Positions 22,511 through 31,022 are shown, counted from the stretch's first letter. The stretch: DNA of 34,597 bases from an uncultured Eubacteriales bacterium (GCA_900546635.1 URDS01000016.1:1-34597), one strand, 5' to 3'. The notes: generated from the letters alone by a model not told the origin. Translations and numbers: made by a program.

Positions 22511-23938
22511 ATGCCCGCAAAGTTCAATATGAATCCAAAGAAAAATCCGATGCCCGCTCAGGCGCCGGATGTCCGAAATAAAAATTTTAAAGAGGTTGCG
22601 CTCGGATATACCGAGGAAATGGCAATCGACGAGGCGAAACGCTGCCTCGACTGCAAGAACAAGCCCTGCGTCAACGGCTGTCCGGTCAATATCCATATTC
22701 CGGAATTTATCGGCAAGGTAGCCGCCGGCGATTTCGAGGGCGCGTATGAGATCATCAGTTTGTCCTCCTCTCTGCCTGCCGTTTGCGGGCGTGTCTGCCC
22801 GCAGGAAACGCAGTGCGAGGGCAAATGTACCCGCGGTATCAAGGGCGAGCCGGTGGCTATTGGCCGTTTGGAGCGCTTTGTCGCCGACTGGCACAATGCA
22901 AACGTAACCGCTGCGCCCAAACTGCCGGAGAAAAACGGACACAAGGTTGCGGTGATCGGTTCCGGTCCTGCGGGGCTTACCTGTGCCGGTGATCTTGCCA
23001 AAATGGGCTATGATGTCACGGTTTATGAAGCGCTGCACCTTGCAGGCGGCGTTTTGGTTTACGGTATTCCCGAGTTCCGTCTGCCCAAAGCGATTGTACA
23101 GAAGGAAATCGATAATTTAAAGGCGCTCGGCGTAAAGGTGGAGACCAATATGGTCATTGGCCGTGTGCTTACCATTGAGGAATTGAAAACGGAATACGGA
23201 TACGAGGCGATTTTCATCGGTTCGGGCGCCGGACTGCCTATGTTTATGAACATTCCGGGCGAAAATCTCAAGGGTGTGTATTCCGCCAATGAATTTTTGA
23301 CCCGTTCCAATCTGATGAAAGCGTATCTCCCCGATTCGACGACGCCGATTCAGCAGAGCAAAAACGTGGCCGTGGTCGGCGGCGGAAACGTCGCCATGGA
23401 CGCGGCGCGCACGGCGAAACGTCTCGGCGCGGAGAATGTCTATATTGTATACCGCCGCGGCATGGAGGAGCTTCCCGCGCGCCGCGAGGAGGTCGAGCAT
23501 GCTGAGGAAGAGGGAATCATTTTCCGTACGCTCTGCAATCCGGTGGAGATTGTTGCGGCAAACGTATCCGATCCCCGCGATCCCCGGTACGGCACGGCAG
23601 CCGGGATCAAGTGCGTGCGTATGGAACTCGGTGAGCCGGATGCTTCCGGTCGCCGCCGTCCGATTGAGATTCCGGACAGTGAGTTTGAGATGGAGGTAGA
23701 CTGCGTTATCATGTCGCTGGGCACCTCGCCAAATCCATTGCTTAAAAAGACCACACCCGGACTTGAGACCAAGCGGCGCGGTGAGATCGTGGCGGATGAA
23801 AACGGTTTGACGTCGATTGAGGGCGTATATGCGGGCGGAGACGCCGTGACGGGCGCCGCTACCGTTATTTTGGCCATGGGCGCGGGAAAAACGGCGGCTG
23901 CCGCCATGGATCGGTACATCAAAGATAAAAATGCATAA
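22511..23938 (+). CDS. nfnB: NfnB-type subunit (glutamate synthase small-subunit-like flavoprotein)
   Basis: A 475-residue flavoprotein. The N-terminal part holds cysteines for two [4Fe-4S] clusters (RCLDCKNKPCVNGCPV and CGRVCPQETQCEGKC). Then come the FAD-binding GSGPAGLTCAG, the NADPH-binding GGGNVAMDAARTAKRLG with YRRG after it, and the C-terminal YAGGDAVTGAATVILAMGAGK segment. Without a large glutamate synthase subunit nearby and directly behind nfnA, it is best read as NfnB, the NADPH and ferredoxin-reacting half of the complex. GGAGGT of the SD lies inside the end of nfnA. The start at 22511 gives a short disordered lead before the conserved part. Confidence 0.92.
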   Translation: MPAKFNMNPKKNPMPAQAPDVRNKNFKEVALGYTEEMAIDEAKRCLDCKNKPCVNGCPVNIHIPEFIGKVAAGDFEGAYEIISLSSSLPAVCGRVCPQETQCEGKCTRGIKGEPVAIGRLERFVADWHNANVTAAPKLPEKNGHKVAVIGSGPAGLTCAGDLAKMGYDVTVYEALHLAGGVLVYGIPEFRLPKAIVQKEIDNLKALGVKVETNMVIGRVLTIEELKTEYGYEAIFIGSGAGLPMFMNIPGENLKGVYSANEFLTRSNLMKAYLPDSTTPIQQSKNVAVVGGGNVAMDAARTAKRLGAENVYIVYRRGMEELPARREEVEHAEEEGIIFRTLCNPVEIVAANVSDPRDPRYGTAAGIKCVRMELGEPDASGRRRPIEIPDSEFEMEVDCVIMSLGTSPNPLLKKTTPGLETKRRGEIVADENGLTSIEGVYAGGDAVTGAATVILAMGAGKTAAAAMDRYIKDKNA

Positions 23939-23986
23939 GCGAGTCGGATTGAAACCGGCTGTGGTGCTGAAAAATATATTCTAAAA

Positions 23987-24012
23987 ACGGCGCAGTTTTT
24001 AAACTGCGCCGT
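23987..24012 (-). terminator. Probable feoB terminator (left hairpin of repeat copy 3)
   Basis: A 12-bp perfect stem preceded on the plus strand by AAAAA, which is a T run after the hairpin for transcripts coming from feoB on the minus strand. The right-hand copy of the hairpin (24175-24200) has no T run. Confidence 0.6.
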
Positions 24013-24200
24013 CAAACCGTCGAAAAACCAAGGTTTTCCGACGATAGGGCGTGTTCGCTCGCGCCGTCGCGCCGCCATTGTCGGCACTCGCACGCCTGTA
24101 AGGTGTTTACAAGGCGGCGCATGTCCGCCTTGTAAACGTATTCTATTTGCAATTCTTATCTTTATCGACAAGCTACGGCGCAGTTTAAAAACTGCGCCGT
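23987..24200. repeat. Dispersed repeat, copy 3 (complete), between duplicated hairpins
   Basis: The most complete copy. The core runs from about 24012 (TCAAACCGTCG) to 24174 (TCGACAAGCT), about 163 bp, with the central 13-bp inverted repeat at 24105-24117 and 24125-24137. On the left is a 26-nt hairpin (23987-24012, 12-bp stem ACGGCGCAGTTT), and on the right the same hairpin (24175-24200). The two differ only in the loop region and are exact reverse complements of each other. This hairpin shares nothing with the one duplicated around copy 2 or next to copy 1. Confidence 0.88.
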
Positions 24201-24241
24201 ATCAGTCTGCCGATAAAGAAAACAGAATTTTATAAATGCCG

Positions 24242-25975
24242 TTACATTTGAAAAATCAGGCGCGCTGCAGTATAGGTAAGAAATGCGGCCAGGTATCCGA
24301 CCAAAAAGTTGAATATCACAACGCAAAGCGCTGTGCGCGTGCGGCCGCTCTCCTTTTTGATGGTGGCTACGGTGGCCGCGCAGGGGGTATACAGCAGAGA
24401 CAGCACCAAAAACGAGAGCGCGGCGGGCGGCGAATAGACCGATGCAACCGCGCTTGAGAGCGGAAGTGCGCCGCCGAGCAGAATTTCAAGCGTGGAGACA
24501 ATGCTCTCTTTGGCAAAGAAGCCCATCAGCAGCGCCGCGGCGGAATTTGCGTCTCCGAGTCCGAGCGGGGCAAGCAGCGGCGCGATCGCGGCGCCGGCGG
24601 CGTGCAGTAGGCTCTCGCCTGTGTTCATGCGGATGTTTTGCAAAAGCCAGATGACCGAAGAAGCGGCGAAAATTACGGTTCCCGCCTTGATAACAAATCC
24701 CCGGCATTTGTCAAAAACAGACAGCAGCAGATTTTGAAGCGCCGGCAGACGGTAGGGCGGCAGTTCCATAATAAAGGGCAGACTTTCTTTGGCGGCGTGT
24801 CGATTTGTGAGCAGACGCGCGCAGAAAAGCGCTGCGGCGACGCCGAGCAGGTAGAGTATAAGCGCGGCGCCCGAACCTTTTTTAAATACCGCTGTCAGAA
24901 ACAGCGCGTAGACGGGCGCGCGCGCGGAGCAGGAAATAAACGGCAGGGTAAACCACAGCGCCCGGCGTTCGCGCCCGTCCACGGTGCGCGCGGCCATAAC
25001 GGCGGGAACCGTGCATCCGAATCCCATGACGATCGGGATAAACGCTTTGCCCGACAAACCGAACCGGCGCAGCAGCGGATCCGCCAAAAAGGCGATGCGC
25101 GCCATGACGCCCGTATCCTCCAGCAGGGTGATAAAACAGAAGAGCATGGCGATCTGCGGCAGGAATGCAAGTACGCTGAATATGCCCGACAAAGCCCCGT
25201 CGATCAAAAAGCTTTGCAGCAGTTTTGCCGTATTGCGCGCGCCGAGCCACTCCGAAAGCGGCGCCCGAATGCCGTTTTGCAGAAATTCGGAAAATGCGTC
25301 GGACAATCGTTGGCCGGCAGCGCCGAAAACAAGCTGGAAAATCAGAAAAACCAGCAGGAAAAATACCGGAATCCCGATGATTTCACGCAGGAGAACTTTG
25401 TCGATTCTGTCGCTGAAGCTGTCCCCTTCGCGGCGGCGCAGCACCGCGGCCGCGATTTTTTCCGCGTTCAGCATCGGATTTTTCGGCGGCCGCGCGCATG
25501 TCGCGGCGTCAATGACTGTCTCCAGTCTCCGGCCGCGAAGTGCGGAAATTTCTGCGACCTGCACGCCGAGCAGCGACGAAAGCCGTTCTTTATCTATTTT
25601 TACGCCGCGCCGCGCCGTTTCGTCCGCCATATTCAGCGCGACGATCATAGGCCGGCGGAGTTTCAGCAATTCACAGGTCAAAAGCAGACTTCGCTCCAAG
25701 TTGCACGCATCCAGGACGTTGACGATCACGCCCGAATGCGTCGCCAGATAGTCGGCCGCCACCCGTTCGTCTCCTGTTGCGGGAATCAGTGAATACACGC
25801 CCGGAAGGTCGGCTACCGAATAGAGCTTTCCCCGATGCCGAAACCGACCGGTTTTGCTGTCCACCGTGACGCCGGCAAAATTGCCGGTCTGTCGGCGTGT
25901 GCCGCAGAGCCGGTTAAACAGTGTGCTTTTCCCCGAGTTCGGGTTGCCCGCAAGCAGAAGCGTGCATTCTTCCAT
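24242..25975 (-). CDS. feoB: Ferrous iron transporter FeoB
   Basis: A 577-residue membrane GTPase that imports Fe(II). The N-terminal G domain shows G1 GNPNSGKST (about residues 10-18), G3 DLPGVYSL (about 58-65), G4 ALNMAD and G5 SALRG. A helical linker follows to about residue 190. The membrane part contains the Gate segments (FLPQIAMLFCFITLLEDTGVMARIAFL, IVMGFGCTVPAVMAAR, PFISCSARAPVYALF). At 577 residues it is at the short end for the family; the long cytoplasmic C-terminal extension of enterobacterial FeoB is absent. GGAGGAGG stands before the ATG, inside feoA. A supply of iron for the Fe-S-rich hydrogenase and Nfn enzymes is the obvious use. Confidence 0.95.
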   Translation of the reverse strand: MEECTLLLAGNPNSGKSTLFNRLCGTRRQTGNFAGVTVDSKTGRFRHRGKLYSVADLPGVYSLIPATGDERVAADYLATHSGVIVNVLDACNLERSLLLTCELLKLRRPMIVALNMADETARRGVKIDKERLSSLLGVQVAEISALRGRRLETVIDAATCARPPKNPMLNAEKIAAAVLRRREGDSFSDRIDKVLLREIIGIPVFFLLVFLIFQLVFGAAGQRLSDAFSEFLQNGIRAPLSEWLGARNTAKLLQSFLIDGALSGIFSVLAFLPQIAMLFCFITLLEDTGVMARIAFLADPLLRRFGLSGKAFIPIVMGFGCTVPAVMAARTVDGRERRALWFTLPFISCSARAPVYALFLTAVFKKGSGAALILYLLGVAAALFCARLLTNRHAAKESLPFIMELPPYRLPALQNLLLSVFDKCRGFVIKAGTVIFAASSVIWLLQNIRMNTGESLLHAAGAAIAPLLAPLGLGDANSAAALLMGFFAKESIVSTLEILLGGALPLSSAVASVYSPPAALSFLVLSLLYTPCAATVATIKKESGRTRTALCVVIFNFLVGYLAAFLTYTAARLIFQM

Positions 25976-26183
25976 GAATTTCCACCTCCTCCATGGCAGG
26001 GCGGGACAGCGCCACCCGCGTGCCCATGATTCGCACGACGCCTCCGCTTCGGTTGCGGAGCAGGATTTCTACCCGCGTACCCGGTAAAAATCCGAGCCGT
26101 TCATAGAAATGCTGCTGCCTGGCGCTTCCCGATACAAATGAAACATAGGCGCTTTCTTTGGGTGCGAGCGCCGATAAAATCAT
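25914..26183 (-). CDS. feoA: FeoA-like SH3-fold protein
   Basis: An 89-residue FeoA-type protein (ERLGFLPGTRVEILLRNRSGGVVRIMGTRVALSRPAMEEVEI), which binds and supports FeoB at the cytoplasmic side. The ATG at 26183 with AGAGGGA before it is chosen; the frame is open further upstream but without an SD. The family domain ends about residue 70, and the last 20 residues run on into the start of feoB, giving an unusually long overlap of 62 nt. Either the tail is real and translation is coupled, or it has simply drifted to the next stop. Confidence 0.88.
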   Translation of the reverse strand: MILSALAPKESAYVSFVSGSARQQHFYERLGFLPGTRVEILLRNRSGGVVRIMGTRVALSRPAMEEVEIHGRMHASACGQPELGEKHTV

Positions 26184-26211
26184 AATGATCCCTCTCTTTA
26201 CAAAAAAGCTG

Positions 26212-26240
26212 TTGCATTGCTTTTCAAATATATGTATAAT
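26212..26240 (+). promoter_or_regulatory. Promoter of rlmA
   Basis: TTGCAT (26212-26217), 17-bp spacer, TATAAT (26235-26240), in the short AT-rich gap between the divergent feoA and rlmA. The same TTGCAT-17-TATAAT pattern precedes the malic enzyme. Confidence 0.75.
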
Positions 26241-26272
26241 AATATATCGAAATGTTTTTTGGCGGTGATTTT

Positions 26273-27094
26273 GTGTACGTGCTTCCCAAAACAAGAGCGA
26301 TTATCTGTCCGCTCTGCCGCGCACCGCTGTCTGTCTGCGGCACCTCGCTTGTTTGTGCGGGCGGTCGGCGGCATACGTTTGATATTGCAAGGGCGGGCTA
26401 TGTGAATTTGAACCTGCATTCTTCCGCGAGCGGAGATGCAAAGGAGATGGCCGATGCACGGCAGCAGTTCCTCAGACAGGGCTATTATGCGCCGCTTCGC
26501 GAGGCGCTTTCCGAGGCTGCGGGCAGAGGCGCTCTGCTGTGTGACGCGGGCTGCGGAGAGGGGTATTATACCGAGCGCGCCGCACAGGGGTTTGATTTTA
26601 CGATAGGCGCCGATCTTTCCAAATATGCGCTTGCGCTCGCGGGGAAAAGCGCGCGGCGCGCGCTTTGTGCGGATCGTTTGCTTTATTTGGCGGCCAGCGT
26701 GTATGCGTTGCCGATTGCGGACAATGCCTGCGACTGTGTGCTGAATGTTTTTGCGCCGTGCGCCGCCGGGGAGTTTTTTCGTGTTTTGCGTCCGGGCGGA
26801 CGATTGGTTGTCGCGGCTGCCGGGCGGGATCATTTGCTTGAGATGAAGCGCTTTTTGTACGACGAGGCTGTGCCGAACGAGGAACGGCGCGATTATCCGA
26901 AAGAGATGACGCTGCTTGAAAAATTTCCCGTGCGTAGCCGGGCGGAGATTCCGGGAGACGCACTGCGGACGCTGTTTCAGATGACGCCGTATTTCTATCG
27001 GACGAAAAAAGACCGTGCGGACGCGCTCGGCGCGCTTTCGTCTTTGCCGCTTACGCTGGATTTTGAGATCCGGATTTATATCAAGGAGGCATAA
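26273..27094 (+). CDS. rlmA: RlmA-type 23S rRNA (guanine-N1) methyltransferase
   Basis: A 273-residue protein with an N-terminal zinc-finger-like segment (CPLC at about residues 11-14, then CGTSLVCAGGRRHTFD) and GYVNLN, the usual RlmA start, followed by a class I methyltransferase domain with motif I CDAGCGEGYYTERA. It should methylate a guanine in 23S rRNA helix 35 using SAM. I prefer the GTG at 26273: GGCGGTGAT lies just before it and the zinc motif then begins near the N-terminus as in relatives. The ATG at 26252 has no SD. It is followed 4 nt later by a glycosyltransferase, so they share a transcript. Confidence 0.85.
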   Translation: MYVLPKTRAIICPLCRAPLSVCGTSLVCAGGRRHTFDIARAGYVNLNLHSSASGDAKEMADARQQFLRQGYYAPLREALSEAAGRGALLCDAGCGEGYYTERAAQGFDFTIGADLSKYALALAGKSARRALCADRLLYLAASVYALPIADNACDCVLNVFAPCAAGEFFRVLRPGGRLVVAAAGRDHLLEMKRFLYDEAVPNEERRDYPKEMTLLEKFPVRSRAEIPGDALRTLFQMTPYFYRTKKDRADALGALSSLPLTLDFEIRIYIKEA

Positions 27095-27097
27095 GGG

Positions 27098-27811
27098 ATG
27101 TTTAGTTTGGTGATTCCGATGTATAACGAGGCTGCGATTCTGCCGGATACGCTGGCGACGCTGAACGCCTATATGCAGGATCATTTTGACGAGTATGAAA
27201 TTTTGTTTTCGGACGACGGTTCCACCGACGGTTCGGCGGAACTGGTCGCAAATTGCGGGTATCCGAATGTCCGCGTAATCTCTTATCCGCAAAATCGGGG
27301 CAAGGGATGCGCCGTCCGCTGCGGTATGCTTGCCGCCAGAGGCGACCTGATTCTTTTCACCGACTGCGATCTCGCCTACGGCACGGAGGCGATCCGCGCG
27401 CTGTATGATGCTTTTTCAAAGGGCGGCTTTGATATCATGATCGGTTCCCGAAATCTCGGAAAAGACGGATACGAGGGGTATTCGTTTCTGCGCCGGGTCG
27501 CTTCAAAGGTTTATATCAAAACTCTTTGCATCGCGGGCGGCTTTTCTCTGAGCGATTCGCAGTGCGGCTTTAAGGCTTTTACAAGGGAAGCGGCGCATAA
27601 GGTTTTTCCGTATTGTGAGATTGACGGATTTGCATTCGATTTTGAGGCGATTCTGCTTGCGGATCGGCAAAAGCTGAAAATCGGCGAGTTCCCGGTCAAG
27701 GTCATCAACCATCGGGCGTCCAAAATACATGTGTGGTCGGACAGCTTCAAGATGCTGGCCGATTTGCGCCGGATCAAAAAGCATGTGCGGTCGGTTGCAC
27801 TGGAAGAATGA
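27098..27811 (+). CDS. GT2 glycosyltransferase (dolichyl-phosphate glucosyltransferase-like)
   Basis: A 237-residue family 2 glycosyltransferase. The N-terminal strand SLVIPMYNEAAILPDTL, the DDGSTDGSAEL nucleotide-binding segment, NRGKGCAVRCGMLAARGD and the DCDLAYG metal motif are all present, and the C-terminal part (DSQCGFKAF, FDFEAILLA) matches the branch that transfers sugars to polyprenyl phosphate. No transmembrane helix is present, unlike many dolichyl-phosphate enzymes, so it would act at the membrane surface. Donor and acceptor cannot be read. It is transcribed with rlmA but there is no obvious functional link. Confidence 0.88.
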   Translation: MFSLVIPMYNEAAILPDTLATLNAYMQDHFDEYEILFSDDGSTDGSAELVANCGYPNVRVISYPQNRGKGCAVRCGMLAARGDLILFTDCDLAYGTEAIRALYDAFSKGGFDIMIGSRNLGKDGYEGYSFLRRVASKVYIKTLCIAGGFSLSDSQCGFKAFTREAAHKVFPYCEIDGFAFDFEAILLADRQKLKIGEFPVKVINHRASKIHVWSDSFKMLADLRRIKKHVRSVALEE

Positions 27812-27840
27812 AAGACGGGAAGAAAGATTTGTCAAATCTA

Positions 27841-27869
27841 TTGCATGTGACCGCATAATTTGCTATAAT
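27841..27869 (+). promoter_or_regulatory. Promoter of the malic enzyme gene
   Basis: TTGCAT (27841-27846), 17-bp spacer, TATAAT (27864-27869) preceded by TGC, an extended -10. A small inverted repeat AGATTT-GTC-AAATCT (27825-27839) lies immediately upstream of the -35 and might bind a regulator. Confidence 0.8.
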
Positions 27870-27930
27870 TAATTTGGTAAATTTTATCGCTCAACCGGGC
27901 GAAATACAGATCTGAAAGGTGAAAACTCGA

Positions 27931-29103
27931 ATGGATATCAAGCAGGAATCTTTAAAAGCTCATTATGACTGGAAAGGAAAGATTGAGGTTATTTCCCGGT
28001 GCAAGATTAACGACCGGCACGATCTTTCGGTTGCCTATACGCCCGGCGTTGCGCAGCCCTGTTTGGAGATTCAAAAGGATTACAATAAATCCTTTGAACT
28101 GACCCGCCGCTCGAATCTGGTTGCGGTGATTACCGACGGTACAGCCGTGCTCGGTCTCGGCGATATCGGACCTGAGGCCGGTATGCCGGTTATGGAGGGA
28201 AAATGCGCGCTGTTTAAAGAGTTTGCGGACGTTGACGCTTTCCCGATTTGTGTGCGCTCCAAAGACGTGGACGAGATCGTGCGCACGATTTATCTGATTT
28301 CCGGTTCGTTTGGCGGAATCAACCTGGAGGACATCGGCGCGCCCCGCTGCTTTGAAATTGAGCGTCGGCTGAAAGAAATCTGTGATATTCCGGTTTTCCA
28401 TGACGACCAGCATGGCACGGCGATCGTCTGCGCTGCGGCGCTTATCAATGCGCTCAAGCTTGTGAAAAAGAAGATCGAGGATGTAAAAATCGTCATCAAT
28501 GGTGCGGGAAGCGCCGGAATTTCCATCGGAAAGCTTTTGCTCCGCTTGGGTCTTAAAAATTTGGTCATGTGCGGCCGTCACGGTATCATCTATGAAGGAC
28601 TTGAGTCCAATAACCCCGCGCAGGAAGAAATGGCCAAGCTGACCAACCGGCAGATGGAGAAGGGTTCGCTTGCCGATGCGCTTCGTGGCGCGGATGTCTT
28701 TATCGGCGTGAGCGTGCCGGGCACGGTGACCAAAGAGATGGTTGCGACCATGGCAAAGGATTCGATCGTATTCCCGATGGCCAATCCGATTCCGGAGATT
28801 ATGCCCGACGAGGCAAAGGCGGGCGGCGCGCGTGTTATCGGTACCGGCCGCAGCGATTTCCCGAATCAGATTAACAACGTGCTTGCGTTCCCCGGTATTT
28901 TCCGCGGCGCGCTGGATTGCCGTGCTTCTCAGATCAATGAGGAGATGAAAGTGGCGACGGCGTATGCGATTGCTTCTTTGATTCCCGATGCGGAATTGAC
29001 GGAGGATTATATCATTCCCTCTGCGCTGAACAAGGATGTGGCAAAAATTGTTGCCGAGGCCGTTGTGAAAGCCGCGCGGGAAACCGGCGTCGCAAGAATC
29101 TGA
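27931..29103 (+). CDS. Malic enzyme, short form
   Basis: A 390-residue malate dehydrogenase (oxaloacetate-decarboxylating) converting malate to pyruvate and CO2 with NAD(P) reduction. Visible are SVAYTPGVAQPCLEI, the DGTAVLGLGDIGPEAGMPVMEGK segment with catalytic and metal residues, FHDDQHGTAIV, and the dinucleotide motif GAGSAGISIGKLL. The phosphotransacetylase-like C-terminal domain of MaeB is absent, as usual in Clostridia. The ATG at 27931 is chosen over an in-frame GTG at 27919 because GAAAGGTGA is correctly placed 8 nt before it. It stands alone with its own promoter and terminator. Cofactor choice is not readable. Confidence 0.93.
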   Translation: MDIKQESLKAHYDWKGKIEVISRCKINDRHDLSVAYTPGVAQPCLEIQKDYNKSFELTRRSNLVAVITDGTAVLGLGDIGPEAGMPVMEGKCALFKEFADVDAFPICVRSKDVDEIVRTIYLISGSFGGINLEDIGAPRCFEIERRLKEICDIPVFHDDQHGTAIVCAAALINALKLVKKKIEDVKIVINGAGSAGISIGKLLLRLGLKNLVMCGRHGIIYEGLESNNPAQEEMAKLTNRQMEKGSLADALRGADVFIGVSVPGTVTKEMVATMAKDSIVFPMANPIPEIMPDEAKAGGARVIGTGRSDFPNQINNVLAFPGIFRGALDCRASQINEEMKVATAYAIASLIPDAELTEDYIIPSALNKDVAKIVAEAVVKAARETGVARI

Positions 29104-29125
29104 ATTTTCTGAATTTACATAAAAG

Positions 29126-29175
29126 CGCCCCCGCTTGTTTGAACGTTCGGGTTCATTCGGGCGGGCGGCGTTTTT
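29126..29175 (+). terminator. Terminator after the malic enzyme gene
   Basis: CGCCCCCGC (29126-29134) pairs with GCGGGCGGCG (29161-29170) apart from one bulged base; an inner stem TGAAC/GTTCA closes the top. Five T follow (29171-29175). Confidence 0.75.
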
Positions 29176-29227
29176 CATAATGGGGCGCTCGGCGGAAAAG
29201 GTTGATTTTCTGGCCGAATTGTGTTAT

Positions 29228-29233
29228 TATAAT
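29228..29233 (+). promoter_or_regulatory. Possible -10 box of comM
   Basis: TATAAT about 36 nt before the GTG start, but the only -35-like sequence (TTGATT at 29202) is 20 bp away. The promoter is therefore uncertain. Confidence 0.4.
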
Positions 29234-29269
29234 AAAAATTGACAAGCGTGTAGGTTAGGGGGCGAGCTT

Positions 29270-30814
29270 GTGTTATCCAGAGCGTATACGGCCGCGCTGT
29301 CCGGTGTGGACGGCTTTGAGGTCGTCGTGGAATGCAGTGCGCAGAAAAAGCTTCCTGTCCTTGAAATCATCGGACTGCCGGACACCGCGGTAAAAGAGGC
29401 AAAAGAGCGCATTCGCGCTGCCATTACCAACAGCGGCATCCGTTTTCCCTCCATGGAGATTATTTTGAATCTGGCGCCCGCCAATCGAAAAAAGGAGGGA
29501 TCCTCGTTCGATTTGGCCATGCTTGTAAGCGTGCTTGCCTGCAGCGAAACATTGCCGAATGATATTTTGCTTGACGGCAAATGCTTTATCGGGGAGTTGT
29601 CTTTGTCCGGCGAGATTCGGCCGGTAAACGGCGTGCTTTGCATGTGTCTTGCGGCGCGTGCGCATGGAAAAACCGAAATTTTTGTCCCGGCCGCGAACGC
29701 GGGCGAGGCCGGTGTGGTGCCGGATGTTACCGTGTATCCCGTGCATTGCCTTTCGGAATTGGTTTTTCATCTGCGCGGTGAGCAGAAAATTGAACCGGTG
29801 CGTTTTGACGCCTCAAAATTTCATCGGGCGCACACGCATTTCCCGGTGGATTTTTCGGATGTGAAAGGGCAGCAGCAGGCAAAACGCGCGCTGGAGATTG
29901 CCGCCGCAGGCGGACACAATGTGCTGATGATCGGCCCGCCCGGTACGGGTAAATCCATGCTGGCCAAACGATTGCCGACGATTTTGCCTGAGATGTCGTT
30001 TGAAGAGGCCATTGAAACGACCAAGATTTATTCCATTGCGGGCATGCTGCCGGAGGATACGCCCCTGATTTGGAACCGGCCTTTCCGCGCGCCGCATCAT
30101 ACGCTGTCCCCGGCAAGTCTTGTCGGCGGCGGCAGCAATCCGCGTCCGGGTGAAATCTCGCTGGCGCACGGCGGCGTTTTGTTTCTGGACGAACTGCCGG
30201 AATACGGTAAAAGCGCGATGGAAGCGCTTCGCCAGCCGCTTGAGGACGGGTGCGTGACGATTACCCGTACCGCGGGCAAGGTGACCTATCCATCCGATTT
30301 TATGCTGGTCGGCGCGATGAACCCCTGCCGGTGCGGCTATTTTTCGCATCCGACAAAGCCGTGCACCTGTAAACCGGGGGACGTTCGGCGATATATCGGC
30401 AGAATCAGCGGTCCGTTGCTTGACCGCATGGATATACAGATAGAGGTCGGTCCGGTGGATTTTGAATCGCTTTCTTCCGGTTCCGAATCGGCTGAGTCCT
30501 CGGCTGCGATCCGCGAGCGGGTCAACGCGGCGCGGGATTTTGCGCGCCGGCGCTTTGCGGAGAGCGGCGCTTCGTTTCATTCAAATGCGAGTCTTAGCGG
30601 CCGCGAACTCGAGCGCGTTTGTTCGCTGCTCCCGGAAGCGCGTGAACTTTTGCGCGCGGCCTTTGACCGGCTCGGAATGTCGGCGCGCGGATATGATAAA
30701 CTGCTGCGGATCAGCCGAACGATCGCCGATCTTGCAGAGCGCGAACAGGTTTCGGCCGCGCATATTTCCGAGGCGATTATGCTTCGTTCGCTGGATAAAA
30801 AATATTTCAGTTGA
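29270..30814 (+). CDS. comM: YifB/ComM family Mg-chelatase-like AAA ATPase
   Basis: A 514-residue protein. The N-terminal 170 residues are the ChlI-type domain (GLPDTAVKEAKERIRAAI, PANRKKEGSSFDLAM). The AAA+ core has Walker A GPPGTGKSMLAKRLP at about residue 222 and Walker B GGVLFLDELPEY, with MNPCRCGYF (four cysteines in the insert with C-x-C) and the C-terminal Mg-chelatase helical part. ComM is known as a branch-migration helicase in natural transformation; a general role in recombination is likely here. The start is GTG with AGGGGGCG before it. Full-length for the family. Confidence 0.93.
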   Translation: MLSRAYTAALSGVDGFEVVVECSAQKKLPVLEIIGLPDTAVKEAKERIRAAITNSGIRFPSMEIILNLAPANRKKEGSSFDLAMLVSVLACSETLPNDILLDGKCFIGELSLSGEIRPVNGVLCMCLAARAHGKTEIFVPAANAGEAGVVPDVTVYPVHCLSELVFHLRGEQKIEPVRFDASKFHRAHTHFPVDFSDVKGQQQAKRALEIAAAGGHNVLMIGPPGTGKSMLAKRLPTILPEMSFEEAIETTKIYSIAGMLPEDTPLIWNRPFRAPHHTLSPASLVGGGSNPRPGEISLAHGGVLFLDELPEYGKSAMEALRQPLEDGCVTITRTAGKVTYPSDFMLVGAMNPCRCGYFSHPTKPCTCKPGDVRRYIGRISGPLLDRMDIQIEVGPVDFESLSSGSESAESSAAIRERVNAARDFARRRFAESGASFHSNASLSGRELERVCSLLPEARELLRAAFDRLGMSARGYDKLLRISRTIADLAEREQVSAAHISEAIMLRSLDKKYFS

Positions 30815-30852
30815 ACGCCGAGTGTAGACTTGTGCAACTTCTATAAATCGGA

Positions 30853-30992
30853 GTTTTCCACATTTTCTTCTGAAAATCCGGTGGAAAATGTGGAAAACTA
30901 TGAATGCTTCACTTCAAAAATGAATATTTCCCGTAAATACGGCTGTTTTTACATGCAGTTATACACATTTTCCATATTTTGTATGTGGAAAA
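30853..30992. promoter_or_regulatory. Cluster of DnaA-box-like 9-mers between comM and dxs
   Basis: Four sites fit the relaxed DnaA box TTWTNCACA exactly: TTTTCCACA at 30854-30862 (+), 30889-30897 (-) and 30984-30992 (-), and TTATACACA at 30959-30967 (+). A fifth, one base off, is at 30880-30888 (-). The first two lie in a perfect 14-bp inverted repeat (30853-30866 with 30885-30898). The whole 292-bp gap is AT-rich. No dnaA, dnaN or other origin gene is adjacent, so this may be a DnaA-binding regulatory site, a secondary cluster or RNA hairpins with coincidental matches. Confidence 0.5.
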
Positions 30993-31022
30993 CTTTTTGT
31001 TTGAAATATGCCTGAATTTTTC

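Noticed and set aside
1..24200. CRISPR array formed by the recurring repeats
   Set aside because: The copies are more than 100 bp long, lie kilobases apart and vary internally; there is no regular spacer pattern and no cas gene.
24638..25792. Long plus-strand frames opposite feoB
   Set aside because: Shadow frames caused by GC-rich third positions; their translations are rich in Arg and Gln and lack any motif, while feoB is unmistakable.
27952..29178. A 408-codon minus-strand frame opposite the malic enzyme, and a similar one of 421 codons opposite dxs
   Set aside because: Same codon-bias effect. The plus-strand products carry all family motifs.
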